Assembly: GCF_017183135.1 (NCBI RefSeq) | Contig: NZ_JADDXW010000014.1 | Coordinates: 43,195-107,194 of the forward strand | DNA length: 64,000 nt | Reading direction: 5' to 3' | Origin: Aurantimonas marina | Lineage (GTDB): Bacteria > Pseudomonadota > Alphaproteobacteria > Rhizobiales > Rhizobiaceae | Part shown: positions 35,205-44,071 of the stretch, in pieces | Layout of the letters: the number at the start of each line of letters is the position of its first letter | How positions within the stretch are numbered: position 1 is the stretch's first letter | The notes under the pieces: model-generated | What the model saw: the letters and a program-made list of their open reading frames with translations, nothing else | What the model was told of the DNA's origin: nothing | The model's database searches: none | Program-made: the position numbers and the translations under genes

Positions 35205-36557
35205 ATGAGCGGCACCGGCGTCATCGACCGCTTCCTCGAGGTCTTCACTCGCTACATCGATTCCGGCTTCGGCCTGCTCGGCGGCGAGATCGCCTTCATC
35301 GCGACCACGCTGATCGTCATCGACGTGACGCTCGCGGCGCTGTTCTGGTCCTGGGGCGCCGATGACGACATCGTCGCCCGGCTGGTGAAGAAGACCCTGT
35401 TCGTCGGCGTCTTCGCCTACCTCATCTCGAACTGGAACAACCTCGCCCGGATCATCTTCGAGAGCTTCGCCGGCCTCGGGCTCCAGGCGAGCGGCACCGG
35501 CTTCACCACGGCCGATCTCATGCGTCCGGGCCGCGTCGCTCAGACGGGGCTCGATGCCGGACGCCCGCTGCTGGAATCGATCTCCGGCCTGATGGGCTAT
35601 ATCTCGTTCTTCGAGAACTTCATCCAGATCGCCTGCCTGTTCCTTGCCTGGGCGCTGGTGCTGCTCGCCTTCTTCATCCTCGCCGTCCAGCTCTTTGTCA
35701 CGCTGATCGAGTTCAAGCTGACGACGCTCGCCGGCTTCGTCCTCATCCCCTTCGGACTGTTCGGCAAGTCCGCCTTCATGGCCGAGCGGGTCCTTGGCAA
35801 CGTCATCTCGTCGGGCATCAAGGTCCTGATGCTCGCCGTCATCATCGGCATCGGCTCCACCCTGTTCGGCGAGTTCACCGCCGGCTTCGGCGATGCGGAG
35901 CCGACCATCGACGATGCGATGGCGATCGTGCTCGCCGCGCTGTCTCTCCTCGGCCTCGGCATCTTCGGTCCGGGGATCGCCGGCGGCATCGTCTCGGGCG
36001 GTCCGCAACTTGGCGCCGGCGCGGCCGTCGGCACGGGACTTGCCGCCGGTGGAATGGTGATGGCGGGTGGCGCCGGCGCGGGCCTCGCCGCAAAGGGCGG
36101 AGCGGCGGCGCTCTCCGGCGGAGCAGCCGCCTTTCGGGGCGGCGCGGCCGTCGCCGGTGGCGCCTCGACCGCCTACGGCCTCGCCTCGGCCGGACAATCC
36201 GGCGCCGCCGGCGTGGCATCGGGCCTTGGCGGCGTCGCCCGCGCCGGCGGGAGCGCGGCGATGTCACCGCTCCGCCGGGCTGCGTCGGGCGCGACCGGAA
36301 GCCTGAGGAACAGCTTCGCCGCCGGCGGCAGGGCCGCATCCGAGTCGACCGGCGGCGCATCATCTATGGGCTCGCCCAGCAGCGGAGCCGCCGAGATCGC
36401 CGGCTCGCCATCTTCCGATACCCCGCCGGCGTGGGCCCGGCGCATGAAGCGCTCCCAGACACTCAGCCATGGCGCCACGGCCGTCGGCCATGCCGTCCGC
36501 TCCGGCGACGCGCATGGCGGCGGCTCCTCCGTCAACCTCTCCGAAAGCGACCGCTGA
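35205..36557 (+). CDS. trbL: TrbL, polytopic channel protein
   Basis: A 450-residue VirB6-like inner-membrane protein. Five or six hydrophobic segments fill residues 20-270 (for example LGGEIAFIATTLIVIDVTL and ACLFLAWALVLLAFFILAV). From about residue 265 the tail is a Gly/Ala/Ser-rich, probably disordered stretch, as in other TrbL proteins. It forms part of the inner-membrane DNA path. The frame is intact and starts four bases after the trbK stop. Confidence 0.94.
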   Translation: MSGTGVIDRFLEVFTRYIDSGFGLLGGEIAFIATTLIVIDVTLAALFWSWGADDDIVARLVKKTLFVGVFAYLISNWNNLARIIFESFAGLGLQASGTGFTTADLMRPGRVAQTGLDAGRPLLESISGLMGYISFFENFIQIACLFLAWALVLLAFFILAVQLFVTLIEFKLTTLAGFVLIPFGLFGKSAFMAERVLGNVISSGIKVLMLAVIIGIGSTLFGEFTAGFGDAEPTIDDAMAIVLAALSLLGLGIFGPGIAGGIVSGGPQLGAGAAVGTGLAAGGMVMAGGAGAGLAAKGGAAALSGGAAAFRGGAAVAGGASTAYGLASAGQSGAAGVASGLGGVARAGGSAAMSPLRRAASGATGSLRNSFAAGGRAASESTGGASSMGSPSSGAAEIAGSPSSDTPPAWARRMKRSQTLSHGATAVGHAVRSGDAHGGGSSVNLSESDR

Positions 36558-36560
36558 CCC

Positions 36561-37241
36561 ATGTTCAAAAGAACGTCGACCCACTACGGAAAGACCCCCG
36601 AGCCCGAGACGCCCTACCAACGGGCCGCGCAGGTCTGGGACGAGCGCATCGGCTCGGCCCGCGTTCAGGCCAAGAACTGGCGGCTGATGGCTTTCGGCTC
36701 GCTCCTCCTTGCCGGTGGCTTCGCCTCGGCCCTCGTCTGGCAGTCGGCGCGCGGCACGATCGTGCCGTGGGTGGTGCAGGTCGACCAACTCGGCCAGGCC
36801 CAGGCCGTCGAGCCGGCCGTCGCCGACTACAGACCGACCGATCCGCAGATCGCCTTTCACCTGGCGCGCTTCATCGAGCAGGTCCGCTCGATACCGGTCG
36901 ATCCCATCATCGTCCGCCAGAACTGGCTCCGCGCCTACGACTTCACGACGGACCGCGGCGCAACGGCGCTGAATGAACATGCCCGCGCCAACGACCCGTT
37001 CGGGCGCGTCGGCAAGGTCCAGGTCTCGGTCGAGGTGTCGAGCGTGATCCGGGCGTCCCCCGACAGCTTCCGGGTCGCCTGGACCGAGCGGCGCTACCAG
37101 GACGGCAGTCTCGCCGCGACCGAGCGCTGGACGGCCATCCTCACCATCGCGGTGCGGCCGCCGCGTGACGCCGAGCGGCTGCGCGAGAACCCGCTCGGCA
37201 TCTTCGTCAATGCCATCAGCTGGTCGCGGGAGCTTGGCTGA
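36561..37241 (+). CDS. trbF: TrbF, VirB8-like protein
   Basis: A 226-residue bitopic protein. NPYQRAAQ-like start (here TPYQRAAQVWDERIGSARV), one membrane segment near residues 50-70, then a periplasmic VirB8-like domain with VDQLGQAQAV, TERWTAIL and the terminal NPLGIFVNAISWSREL. It nucleates the inner-membrane complex. Its stop overlaps the trbG start by one base. Confidence 0.94.
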   Translation: MFKRTSTHYGKTPEPETPYQRAAQVWDERIGSARVQAKNWRLMAFGSLLLAGGFASALVWQSARGTIVPWVVQVDQLGQAQAVEPAVADYRPTDPQIAFHLARFIEQVRSIPVDPIIVRQNWLRAYDFTTDRGATALNEHARANDPFGRVGKVQVSVEVSSVIRASPDSFRVAWTERRYQDGSLAATERWTAILTIAVRPPRDAERLRENPLGIFVNAISWSRELG

Positions 37242-38257
37242 TGGCACGACGCCCCTCCACCTCCGCCCTCCCGGCGCTCATCGTCACGACATCTCTTCTC
37301 GCTGGCTGCGCGACCGTCAAGCCGCCGGAGATCGCCTACGACAGCGACGTTCCGCCACTGCCGGCGGCGCCGACGGCCGTGATCGATGAACGGTCGCGCC
37401 CGCTGCACACGCCGCCGGCCTGGACGCCCAGTCACGGTGGTGCTGCCAATGCGCGGCAGCCGACAGCGCGTGTCGAGAACGCCAACGCGGCGGCCCGGGT
37501 CGAGCCACGGCGCGAAGGCTACTACAACGCCATCCAGATCTATCCCTACAGCGAGGGCGCGCTCTATCAGGTCTATGCCGCGCCCGGCCAGATCACCAAT
37601 ATCGCCCTCGAGGCCGGTGAGCGCCTGACGGACACCGGACCGATCGCGGCCGGCGACACCGCCCGCTGGATCATCGGCGACACGACGAGTGGGGCCGGCG
37701 ATACCGCCCAGGTCCATGTCCTCGTGAAGCCGACCCGGCCGGACATCTCGACAAACCTCGTCATCAACACCGATCGCCGCACCTACCTCGTCGAGGTGAG
37801 GTCGGGCGAAACGCCCTACATGCCCTCGATCGCCTGGTCCTATCCGCAGAGGCGGGCGACGCGGATGCAGGCCGTGCCAGCGGCTCCGATCATCCCGCCG
37901 GCGGCGCAGCGGAACCATCGCTATGCCCTCGAAGGTGACCGCCCACCGTGGCGGCCGGTCTCCGTCTACGACGACGGCAGGCGGGTCTATGTCGAATTCC
38001 CGCGCGGCATCGTCCAGGGCGAGATGCCGCCGCTCTTCGTCATCGGCTCCGACGGCGAGCCCGAGCTCGTCAACAGCCGCGTCCATGGGAACATCCTGAT
38101 CGTCGACCGCCTGTTCGCGGCCGCGGAGCTCCGTCTCGGAGCCAAGGACCAGCAGCGGGTGCGGATCATCCGAACCGATGGGATGAGGCGTGGTCCCCTT
38201 CAGCGGATGCGAAGCCCCGGTGGAGCTTTCGCAAGCAACGAACGCCCAGAGCCATAG
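37241..38257 (+). CDS. trbG: TrbG, VirB9-like protein
   Basis: A 338-residue periplasmic protein with a lipobox-like signal peptide (LLAGCATVK, cysteine near residue 24). The VirB9/CagX domain is seen in YPYSEGALYQVYAAPGQITNI, TNLVINTDRRTYLVE and FSVAWSYP-like WSYPQ, and the C-terminal VYDDGRRVYVEFP. It forms the outer-membrane core with TrbI. A lipoprotein anchor would fold the VirB7 function into TrbG; this is inferred from the cysteine. Confidence 0.93.
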   Translation: MARRPSTSALPALIVTTSLLAGCATVKPPEIAYDSDVPPLPAAPTAVIDERSRPLHTPPAWTPSHGGAANARQPTARVENANAAARVEPRREGYYNAIQIYPYSEGALYQVYAAPGQITNIALEAGERLTDTGPIAAGDTARWIIGDTTSGAGDTAQVHVLVKPTRPDISTNLVINTDRRTYLVEVRSGETPYMPSIAWSYPQRRATRMQAVPAAPIIPPAAQRNHRYALEGDRPPWRPVSVYDDGRRVYVEFPRGIVQGEMPPLFVIGSDGEPELVNSRVHGNILIVDRLFAAAELRLGAKDQQRVRIIRTDGMRRGPLQRMRSPGGAFASNERPEP

Positions 38258-38268
38258 CGGAGGCAGCG

Positions 38269-39471
38269 ATGAGCGACACCTCGCACAGTGACGGCCGCGA
38301 CGGAGAGGTGCGGGATGACCGCCGGTCACCAGGCCCGGCGGAGGCGTTGCGCCTGCGGCCCGCGCCGCCGCGCGTCACCCGACTCTCGCGCAAGGTGCTG
38401 GCGGGCCTCGGCGTCGCCGCCGGCCTCGGCATCGGCGCCGCCCTCATCTTCAGCCTTCAGGGGCGCAACGGCGGGGACGCCCCGACGGAGCTCTTCACCA
38501 CGGACAACCAGCCCACCGCGGACGGACTCCGCCGCCTGCCGTCCGACTATTCGGACGTGCCGCGCGATGTTCCAAAACTTGGCCCGGCGCTTCCGGGGGA
38601 CCTCGGCCGGCCGATCGTGCGGGCGCGCGAAGAGGGTCGCCCGGTGCCGGCCCAGCCGATGCCAGGACCCGACCCGGAAGAGCAGCGGCGTCTTCAGGAA
38701 CAGGAGGCCGCGCGCACCAGCGAACTGTTCTTCAGCGCGGGAACCCAGACGGCTGTGCCCGGCGCCTCGATACCTGGACAGACCTCGGCGGGTCTAGGCG
38801 GCCCCTACGGTGGCGATGGCACATCTTCGCGGGACCGCCACGCCGCGTTTCTGAACGGTCTCGTCGACCGCGGCACTGTATCGAGCGACCAGTTCGTGCC
38901 GCCGGCGAGTCCCTATGTCTTGCAGGCAGGAGCCGTCATTCCGGCGGCGCTGATCACCGGCATCCGCTCCGATCTGCCAGGGCAGATCACCGCCCAGGTC
39001 ACGAGCCACGTCTATGACAGCCCCTCGGGACGCTACCTTCTCCTGCCGCAGGGGACCCGGCTGATCGGCCAGTACGACAGCGGCGTCGCGTTCGGACAGC
39101 GGCGGGTGCTGCTTGTCTGGAACCGCCTGATCCTGCCGAACGGGCGATCGATCGTGCTGGAGCGCCAGCCGGGCGCCGATCGACAAGGCTTCGCCGGTCT
39201 CGAGGACGGCGTCGACTACCATTGGTGGGATCTCGCCAAGGCCGCCGCGCTGTCGACCCTGCTCGGTGTCGGCGCCGAGCTTGCCGCCGATGATGAGGAT
39301 CGACTGATCCGCGCCATTCGCGGCGGCGCCCAGGACACCGTCAACGACGCCGGCCAGCAGATCGCCAAGCGGCAGCTCGATGTGGAGCCGACGCTCACGA
39401 TCCGGCCGGGGTTTCCGGTGCGGGTCATCGTGACGCGCGACCTCATTCTCGAACCCTACGGAGCCCACTGA
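38269..39471 (+). CDS. trbI: TrbI, VirB10-like protein
   Basis: A 400-residue protein with a cytoplasmic N-terminus, one membrane helix near residues 44-62 (GLGVAAGLGIGAALIF), a Pro-rich linker and the C-terminal VirB10 barrel with VLQAGAVIPAALITGIRSDL, LLLPQGTRLIGQYDSG and RPGFPVRVIVTRDL. It spans the envelope and couples ATPase activity to the outer-membrane pore. ATG 38,269 is used behind GGAGG. Confidence 0.95.
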   Translation: MSDTSHSDGRDGEVRDDRRSPGPAEALRLRPAPPRVTRLSRKVLAGLGVAAGLGIGAALIFSLQGRNGGDAPTELFTTDNQPTADGLRRLPSDYSDVPRDVPKLGPALPGDLGRPIVRAREEGRPVPAQPMPGPDPEEQRRLQEQEAARTSELFFSAGTQTAVPGASIPGQTSAGLGGPYGGDGTSSRDRHAAFLNGLVDRGTVSSDQFVPPASPYVLQAGAVIPAALITGIRSDLPGQITAQVTSHVYDSPSGRYLLLPQGTRLIGQYDSGVAFGQRRVLLVWNRLILPNGRSIVLERQPGADRQGFAGLEDGVDYHWWDLAKAAALSTLLGVGAELAADDEDRLIRAIRGGAQDTVNDAGQQIAKRQLDVEPTLTIRPGFPVRVIVTRDLILEPYGAH

Positions 39472-39701
39472 TGACGAAGCTGAAACTCGGAGCGATCGCC
39501 GACGACAAGCCGGTGAAACTAACAATCGAGCTGCCGGCCTCGCTTCATCGCGACCTCGTTGCCTATGCCGAGGTGCTGGGACGTGAAACCGGCCAGCCGG
39601 TCGGCGAGCCGTCGCGCTTGGTCACGCCGATGCTGGAGCGGTTCATGGCGACCGACCGCGCCTTCTCCAGAGCCCGCAGAGCACGAGGCGGTTCGATCTA
39701 A
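39471..39701 (+). CDS. DUF2274 protein
   Basis: A 76-residue protein that overlaps the trbI stop by one base. KLTIELPASLHRDLVAYAE is a ribbon-helix-helix-like strand and helix, followed by LVTPMLERFMATDRAF, matching DUF2274. This gene regularly closes trb operons in alphaproteobacterial ICEs. A regulatory DNA-binding role is likely but unproven. Confidence 0.9.
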   Translation: MTKLKLGAIADDKPVKLTIELPASLHRDLVAYAEVLGRETGQPVGEPSRLVTPMLERFMATDRAFSRARRARGGSI

Positions 39702-40603
39702 TCGACGGGCGGCGGCGGTTGACCGGACGCCATCGCCCTCATCACCGACAGAAACCTGCGCAGTACCGGATTATCCCTGTCGGGCGACCAGGCAACCGAG
39801 AATGGCAGGATGTCGTCCGGATCGCCGACCGGCCTGAAGACGACATTGGGATAGGCAACACCAACGCCGGCCCGGCTGACGACGCTTAACCCAAAGCCTA
39901 GACCCACCAGGACGAAAAGCGTCTCTCGCGCCACAGCGTACCGTACGATCCTTGTCCGTTCGCCGAGCCCGCCGAGGCGGGCAACCAGCCAATCGTGGAT
40001 CTCCGGACCGGGCTCTTGCAGGCTGACGATGAAGCGCTCGTCGCGCAACTCCGACCATTGCAACCGCTCCGCATGTGCCGCTGGATGATCTTTAGCGAGC
40101 GCGAGAGCGACGGCTTCCCACCACAAGGTCTCGCAGTCGAGATCCCGCAGATCGCAGTCGCCGGTCACGAAAGCGACATCAAGCTTGCGCTCCCGGATGC
40201 CGCGCAGCAGCACATTCGGCTCGCCTTCGGTCACATCGATCTCGACGCCTGGGTACTGCGACCGAAACAGCCGGATGGCCGCATAAGAAAAGCCGCTAGC
40301 GATCGAGGCAAAGATGCCGATCTGAAGGTTACCGCTGGCTCCCTTCGATGCCGCACGTGCCCGTCTCAGTCCGAACTCAAGATCGCGAATGGCGTTCGAC
40401 GCGGTATCGAAGAAATCGCGACCGGCTCGGGTGAGCCTCACGCCCGAAGCGTGGCGCTCGAACACCGACACGCCCAGTTCACCTTCGATCCTCGCGATGC
40501 GCCGGCTCAGCGTCGACGGTCGCACGCCGGCAGCCATCGCGGCGCGCCGTATGTTGAGCCTCTCCGCAACGTCAACGAAGGATCTCAGGTCAGACAGCTC
40601 CAT
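39698..40603 (-). CDS. LysR-family regulator
   Basis: A 301-residue regulator. The N-terminal winged helix (LRSFVDVAERLNIRRAA, then PSTLSRRIARIEGELGVSVFERH) is followed by a substrate-binding domain from about residue 90 (LQIGIFASIASGF). It converges on the trb operon, its stop overlapping the DUF2274 stop by four bases. A LysR gene at this place is common in related ICEs and may control transfer; the ligand is unknown. Confidence 0.88.
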   Translation of the reverse strand: MELSDLRSFVDVAERLNIRRAAMAAGVRPSTLSRRIARIEGELGVSVFERHASGVRLTRAGRDFFDTASNAIRDLEFGLRRARAASKGASGNLQIGIFASIASGFSYAAIRLFRSQYPGVEIDVTEGEPNVLLRGIRERKLDVAFVTGDCDLRDLDCETLWWEAVALALAKDHPAAHAERLQWSELRDERFIVSLQEPGPEIHDWLVARLGGLGERTRIVRYAVARETLFVLVGLGFGLSVVSRAGVGVAYPNVVFRPVGDPDDILPFSVAWSPDRDNPVLRRFLSVMRAMASGQPPPPVD

Positions 40604-40714
40604 GGCGTCACCTAGCCCTCCGTGGGACAGCGCGCGTTGCCTGCGCTCTCGATCGCGCGATCAGCGCCGTAGTTGGACGACAAAAATTGCCAGATTCAGC
40701 TGCGGCGCGCAGAC

Positions 40715-41080
40715 CTACGATCCTCCGCGCGCCCAACGCAGAGCCGCGTCGCGATCACCGGGGTCGAACGACTTCAAGTCAGCGCCTGTGAACAAGTCGG
40801 CCAACGATGTTCCCCATTTCAACCAAACCTTGTTGGCGACAACAGCTACGCGAGCCAGGTCGTCGTGGTGCTTCATGTCGATTCGTACATCCGCCAAAAC
40901 GGCCGACGCATCTTCGTAACTCTCAAAGTCCTCCATGAAGATGACGAGCGACGGCTTGTGCATCCGCTCCAGCTTGACGTCGAGAACAGCATGCAAGCCC
41001 TCCAGATCGGCTTTCGTCAACGTGCCGCTGCACTCGAAGCCGATGACGTTTTCGCCTTCGACGGGAACTTCCTTGAACAT
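40715..41080 (-). CDS. SpoIIAA-like (STAS-fold) protein
   Basis: A 121-residue soluble protein. GFECSGTLTKADLEGL, LVIFMEDFESYEDASAVLADVRID and KVWLKWGTSLADLFTG match the SpoIIAA-like family, which shares the STAS/CRAL-TRIO fold. It lies 21 bases behind the CDF exporter gene on the same strand and probably shares its MerR-driven transcript. Its job is unknown; membrane or lipid association is known for some relatives. Confidence 0.8.
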   Translation of the reverse strand: MFKEVPVEGENVIGFECSGTLTKADLEGLHAVLDVKLERMHKPSLVIFMEDFESYEDASAVLADVRIDMKHHDDLARVAVVANKVWLKWGTSLADLFTGADLKSFDPGDRDAALRWARGGS

Positions 41081-41101
41081 GTGCCTTCTCCTTTCATGGT
41101 G

Positions 41102-42016
41102 TCAGCCATGGCCATACACCTCCGCATCCTGGTGAGCGTGATCCGAGTGCTCAAATTCCAAGGTCGAGTGCCGGATGCCGAACTGCCCTTCCAGGACGTC
41201 CTTGATCGCGCGCTTGATCTGCTCCAGCCGGCCCCACGCCGCCTTCTCGATCACGACATGGGTGTCGAGCGCCGCCTGATGCTCTTCCATCTGCCAGAAA
41301 TGAACGTGATGAACATCGGCGACGCCATCGACCTCGGCCACGGCCGCGATCACCGCATCGGTGTCGATGCCCGGTGGGCTGCCCAGCATTAGGGTGCGAA
41401 TCGTGCCGCCAATCTCGCTGAAGGCGAGATAAAGGATGTAGACGGCGATTCCGATCGTGATCGCCGGATCAACCCAGCGGATGTCGTAGAGGAGGATCAG
41501 CGCGCCGCCGACGATCACCGCGACGGAGGCCAAAGCATCGGAGAGATTGTGCACGAAGAGCGCGCGGATGTTCACACTGCCCTTCTGCATCGAATAGGTC
41601 AGCAACGCCGTTGCCGTGTCCACTACCAGCGCGATGCCGCCCAGCCAGACCACCCACCAACCCTTTACCTCTGGCGGATCGATGAAGCGCATCCCACCCT
41701 CGTAGATTAGGTAGAGGCCGATCACGATCAGCGTGGTGTAGTTGATCAGCGCCGCGACGATCTCGATCCGACCGTAGCCAAAGGTCATGCGCGCGTCTGC
41801 CGGACGGCGGGAGATCTTGCGTGCCCCAAACGCGATCACCAGCGATGCCATATCCGAAAAGTTATGCAGAGCGTCGGCGATTAAAGCCAGACTGCCCGCG
41901 ATGATCCCTCCGACGATCTGCGCGACGGTCAGGATACCGTTCGCCCAGATAGCGATGCTGACCCGGCGATCGCCGGACTTGGCGTCTATATGGGCGTGGC
42001 CGTGGTCATGAGGCAT
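41102..42016 (-). CDS. CDF-family cation exporter
   Basis: A 304-residue membrane protein distinct from the CDF at 21,388. The N-terminal His-rich DHGHAH, the first metal site in DALHNFSDMASL, the second in HNLSDALASVAVI, and a C-terminal cytoplasmic domain with HVHFWQMEEHQ identify the family. It exports Zn, Co or Cd. A MerR-type promoter about 265 bases upstream, after merR, points to metal induction. Confidence 0.92.
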   Translation of the reverse strand: MPHDHGHAHIDAKSGDRRVSIAIWANGILTVAQIVGGIIAGSLALIADALHNFSDMASLVIAFGARKISRRPADARMTFGYGRIEIVAALINYTTLIVIGLYLIYEGGMRFIDPPEVKGWWVVWLGGIALVVDTATALLTYSMQKGSVNIRALFVHNLSDALASVAVIVGGALILLYDIRWVDPAITIGIAVYILYLAFSEIGGTIRTLMLGSPPGIDTDAVIAAVAEVDGVADVHHVHFWQMEEHQAALDTHVVIEKAAWGRLEQIKRAIKDVLEGQFGIRHSTLEFEHSDHAHQDAEVYGHG

Positions 42017-42376
42017 CAGCGCCGTCCTTGTTCTTTTGAAAGGAATGAAGGCCGCTCTCGCCGCCTGTACTCGAACCGCTGCTCATCGCGGTTTCAAGGC
42101 CGGCGGATACGAGCAAAAAAGGGGGAAGCCGCCGACGAACGCCAAAGGCTAGGCGCATGTGGCGCCCGCGGCGTCATGCGCCTCTTCCAGCATGCTCTCA
42201 ACCGCTGTTACGGTCAGCAGCCTTTCCGCTCCGCGCCGGTCGATGCTTGGCAAATTCGATTTCCTTCCGATCCGAATCGGAATGTAATACCTACAGGAAC
42301 TATAGCTTCAAGCTGAATCTGGCGAACGCACATCGCGCGCTTTGGTACAGGATCAAGTCTGGGCCGTTTTGGCGGT
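42017..42376. other. Leader and promoter region of the CDF exporter
   Basis: No gene is seen in these 360 bases. The MerR-type promoter at 42,281-42,311 reads toward the CDF gene and implies a leader of about 260 nucleotides, unusually long for such an operon; a gene may have been lost between promoter and CDF. Confidence 0.5.
42281..42311 (-). promoter_or_regulatory. MerR-type promoter toward the CDF exporter
   Basis: On the minus strand a -35 TTGAAG (42,306-42,311) and -10 TACATT (42,281-42,286) are 19 bases apart, and the spacer carries the dyad GCTATAG TTC CTGTAGG. The design equals that at 18,566-18,596 before the P-type ATPase. Confidence 0.75.
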
Positions 42377-42805
42377 CTAGGCACCGATCTCGTTATGCGC
42401 TGTCAGACACTCGGAATGATCGCGCAGGACTTCCAAGACCCGGCACTCGGCGACGCTGCCACCGGAGCATTCCGCAATCATCCGTTTTAGTTCCTTCTTG
42501 AGCGCCTGAAGCCGCAAGATTCTCTGTTCGACCTGTTTCAGTTGCCTTTGCGCGATAGAATCGGCGTCAGTGCACGACTGTTGCGGATTATCCGCCAGTT
42601 CCAGAAGTTCCCTAATTGCGCCTAGCGGAAAGCCGAGTTGCCGGGCGTGGCGGATGAAGGCCAGACGGTCAAGTTCGTCCTGGCCATATCGTCTCTGCCC
42701 GCCCTCGGTGCGCCCGGGTTCGAGCATCAGGCCGATCTGCTCGTAGTAGCGGATCGTCTGGACCTTAGTGCCCGTCTGGCGGGCCAGGGTTCCGATCGTC
42801 AGCAT
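42377..42805 (-). CDS. MerR-family metal-responsive regulator
   Basis: A 142-residue activator. The N-terminal winged helix (IGTLARQTGTKVQTIRYYEQIGL) and RRYGQDELDRLAFIRHARQLGF are followed by a dimerising coiled coil and a C-terminal metal loop with cysteines in ECSGGSVAECRV and DHSEC, as in Zn/Cd/Pb-sensing MerR proteins. It should twist the 19-bp spacer promoters. TTGAAG-type sites before the CDF exporter and the P-type ATPase are likely targets. Confidence 0.9.
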   Translation of the reverse strand: MLTIGTLARQTGTKVQTIRYYEQIGLMLEPGRTEGGQRRYGQDELDRLAFIRHARQLGFPLGAIRELLELADNPQQSCTDADSIAQRQLKQVEQRILRLQALKKELKRMIAECSGGSVAECRVLEVLRDHSECLTAHNEIGA

Positions 42806-42900
42806 GGCACCTCCAAAAGCTACTGTTATCCATCATGCTCAATGCTCATTTGCTTTTCTTCCTTTCGACTCACCCGAAGCACAGGCGTCGCTCTATGGGG

Positions 42901-43515
42901 TTATGGCTTTCGAAATATTGCGCCGTAATGGTACGGAGGAAGCTCAACCAGGCCAGCCAATTGGAACCCTGCCGGCTCGACAACCGCTCGAACCTGCTCC
43001 GGCGACATGCGCATTTCGGTCTTGGGTCCGCGTGGCTTGTCGAGCACGGTGGTCTGCTCACGGGCGATCTGGTGCCAGTTGACAATGGCGAAGCGACCGC
43101 CTGGCCTAAGCACCTGCGCCACGCCCTCGGCCAATGCGGTCTTGTCCGGAACGCCGTGGAACGTATTGGCAATCAGGACGTAGTCGATCTCGTGAGGGAT
43201 CAGTTCGGCAATGTCGCGCGCGTCAGCGCAAAACCACTCAGTAACGGACGCCCCCCGCCGCGCGACCTCTGAACGCGCCTGGCTCAGCATTTCGGGGTCG
43301 ATGTCGAGGGCATAAACGTTGCCTCTTACCGACTTGGCCAGGGGCGCAGTAAAGTAACCAGCGCCACAACACAGATCCACGACCGTCATTCCGGCTTCTA
43401 TCCCGAGCGTCCGAACAATGCCGTCAGGGTCGGGCCATAGAGCCGACCACCATGCGTTGTCCGGCATTGCCGTGGCCGGGAAGAACTCTTTCTGGAAGGC
43501 CGTGGGTCTATTCAT
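42901..43515 (-). CDS. Class I SAM-dependent methyltransferase
   Basis: A 204-residue soluble enzyme. Motif I is VVDLCCGAGYFTAPLA near residue 45, the acidic strand end is ALDIDPEML, and FCADARDIAEL and NTFHGV follow. The substrate is unknown. It is divergent from an ArsR-family gene with a shared operator region, which suggests metal or metalloid control. Arsenite methyltransferase is one option, but the conserved cysteine set of ArsM is not evident. Confidence 0.82.
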   Translation of the reverse strand: MNRPTAFQKEFFPATAMPDNAWWSALWPDPDGIVRTLGIEAGMTVVDLCCGAGYFTAPLAKSVRGNVYALDIDPEMLSQARSEVARRGASVTEWFCADARDIAELIPHEIDYVLIANTFHGVPDKTALAEGVAQVLRPGGRFAIVNWHQIAREQTTVLDKPRGPKTEMRMSPEQVRAVVEPAGFQLAGLVELPPYHYGAIFRKP

Positions 43516-43559
43516 TTCGATGTCCCGCCGATATCGGCCTTGACGAGGGTCAACAATAT

Positions 43560-43576
43560 CTCATATTTTGCATGAG
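43560..43576. promoter_or_regulatory. ArsR-type operator, divergent region
   Basis: CTCAT ATTTTGC ATGAG is a dyad in the 63-base gap between the methyltransferase and ArsR genes; related CATATGAG and GCATATC lie in the first ArsR codons. It is the obvious candidate for ArsR binding and for joint repression of both genes. Confidence 0.5.
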
Positions 43577-43578
43577 CT

Positions 43579-43944
43579 ATGACACATATGAGTAATGACG
43601 CATATCAAAATGTCAAGAGGCTAGCGCCGATCTTGAAGCTGCTCGGCGAGCCGAACCGGCTACGCATCCTCTACAGCCTCGGACTTGAATGCCGTCCTGT
43701 GACTGAGGTAGTGCAAGCAACCAGCATGAGCCAGACCAATGTCTCGTTTCATCTGCGGGCTTTGCGAGAAGCTGGCCTGGTTCGCCCGGAGCGGCGCGGC
43801 CCCTTCGTGTATTACTGTCTGCCTGACCCGAAGCTCCTCGACATCCTTCACGAACTTGCCAGGTGGTTTGACGAGCAAGAACAAGAGATCTCAGATTCTG
43901 CTCTGTCTTCGGAGACTCCCGCATCACATCCGAGATCGAAGTAA
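43579..43944 (+). CDS. ArsR-family regulator
   Basis: A 121-residue repressor of the winged-helix ArsR/SmtB family: ILKLLGEPNRLRILYSL, then VVQATSMSQTNVSFHLRALREAGLV as the recognition region, then GPFVYYCL as the wing. ATG 43,579 or 43,588 could be the start. The cysteine in LGLECRPV is the only one before the DNA-binding helix, so the inducer cannot be told by eye. It is divergent from the methyltransferase gene. Confidence 0.88.
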   Translation: MTHMSNDAYQNVKRLAPILKLLGEPNRLRILYSLGLECRPVTEVVQATSMSQTNVSFHLRALREAGLVRPERRGPFVYYCLPDPKLLDILHELARWFDEQEQEISDSALSSETPASHPRSK

Positions 43945-44071
43945 CTCTGAGTTTTACGAATTTGTCCGACTGGCAACTGCGTCAATCGACAACCGCTGCA
44001 CTTCCAACATCTATAGTGTGAGATCGTCATTGTGTCTCGGTGGGCGATAGGCTTGTAAACGTGGAATGTGA

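Noticed and set aside
41102..42016. Idea that this CDF exporter is a recent duplicate of the one at 21,388
   Set aside because: The two proteins differ throughout, including metal-site context and termini; they are separate family members.
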